Shown: piece after piece, positions 15,685 to 15,803 of the stretch | Layout of the letters: every line of letters begins with the position of its first letter | Numbering within the stretch: position 1 is the first letter of the stretch | Assembly (NCBI GenBank): GCA_002320285.1 | Contig: DCKE01000006.1 | Span: forward strand, 1 to 15,803 | From: Flavobacteriaceae bacterium UBA1682 | Lineage (GTDB): Bacteria > Bacteroidota > Bacteroidia > Flavobacteriales > Flavobacteriaceae | Direction: 5' to 3' | DNA length: 15,803 nucleotides | Made by a program: the position numbers and the translations under genes | The notes under the pieces: model-generated | Told to the model about the DNA's origin: nothing | The model's input: only the letters and a program-made list of their open reading frames with translations | The model's database searches: none

Positions 15685-15718
15685 GTAATCAGTAATCAGT
15701 AATCGGTAATCAGTAATC
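15684..15718 (+). repeat. Heptanucleotide tandem array AGTAATC (5 units)
   Basis: Five seven-base units follow the palindrome: three AGTAATC, one GGTAATC, one AGTAATC, then AG before the sequence changes abruptly. The complement of the unit is GATTACT, close to the rotated first-array unit GATTCGT, so the arrays are related and inverted. Confidence 0.9.
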
Positions 15719-15720
15719 AG

Positions 15721-15803
15721 TGTACGTCCCTGATATAGGTTGACCTAAAAAATCAATTTATATGAAAGCAAACATTCAAACTATTAAGAAGCATCGCATT
15801 TAT
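15721..15803 (+). mobile_element. Probable left end of an insertion sequence (continues past the window)
   Basis: At 15721 the repeat stops in mid-unit and the sequence becomes TGTACGTCCCTGATATAGGT. It begins with TG, as IS3-type ends do, and an open frame starts 41 bp later, the usual spacing for a transposase leader. The reading as an IS end rests on this layout and on the resemblance of the frame to Bacteroidota IS3-type OrfA starts; the right end and the target duplication lie outside the window. Confidence 0.4.
15762..15803 (+). CDS. Possible transposase OrfA, first 14 codons (cut by window edge)
   Basis: An ATG preceded by an A/T-rich leader opens MKANIQTIKKHRIY and runs to the window edge. 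The basic IKKHRIY start is like that of helix-turn-helix OrfA proteins of IS3-type elements in Bacteroidota (recalled resemblance, not searched). With only 14 residues it could also be an unrelated small gene. Confidence 0.4.
   Translation, partial: MKANIQTIKKHRIY

Noticed and set aside
15601..15718. CRISPR array reading of the heptad repeats
   Set aside because: Units are seven bases, directly tandem with no spacers, and no cas genes are present.

Overview
The window looks like a chromosomal segment of a member of the Bacteroidota, most likely family Flavobacteriaceae. The evidence is two secreted proteins suited to the type IX secretion system (one ends in a complete type A sorting domain), a membrane-anchored helix-turn-helix regulator of the flavobacterial TPR/AraC type, promoter-like sites fitting the Bacteroidota TTG-N19-TAnnTTTG pattern, AT-rich DNA with A-rich rather than Shine-Dalgarno leaders, and a housekeeping gene order that I recognise from this family. 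The genus cannot be fixed from the sequence.

Layout. Positions 1-5376 (minus strand) hold two surface or secreted protein genes: a giant 1641-residue PKD/Ig-like adhesin-type protein with a C-terminal sorting domain, and downstream of it the start of a beta-propeller-like secreted protein that runs off the window. A stem-loop plus T-run between them suggests separate transcription. Divergent to the giant gene is a membrane-anchored AraC-type regulator (5665-6888, plus) whose DNA-binding half is well conserved but whose sensor half is strongly diverged. The two promoter-like sites lie back to back in the shared intergenic region, so the regulator may act on its neighbour. Next, convergent, is protein-L-isoaspartate methyltransferase (6972-7613, minus).

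From 7765 onward all genes lie on the plus strand: a Gfo/Idh/MocA oxidoreductase, 3-hydroxybutyryl-CoA dehydrogenase followed by a strong hairpin terminator, and then a tightly packed run (gaps of 6, 19, 23, -14 and 16 bp) of a DUF1015 protein, the YggS/PLPBP PLP-homeostasis protein, a DEDDh exonuclease joined to a GIY-YIG domain, a six-helix voltage-gated potassium channel with a C-terminal zinc ribbon, MiaA, and an acyl-ACP thioesterase. This run reads as one housekeeping operon with no single shared pathway.

The right edge (15601-15803) is accessory in character. A two-part period-7 repeat array begins inside the thioesterase stop codon, its halves meet at a palindrome, and it is directly abutted by what looks like the left end and first codons of an insertion sequence. 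I found no clear new multi-gene system. The best leads are the heptad array with its IS junction, an 8-G tract early in the giant surface gene (possible phase variation), the diverged sensor of the regulator, and a GIY-YIG domain with substituted catalytic positions.
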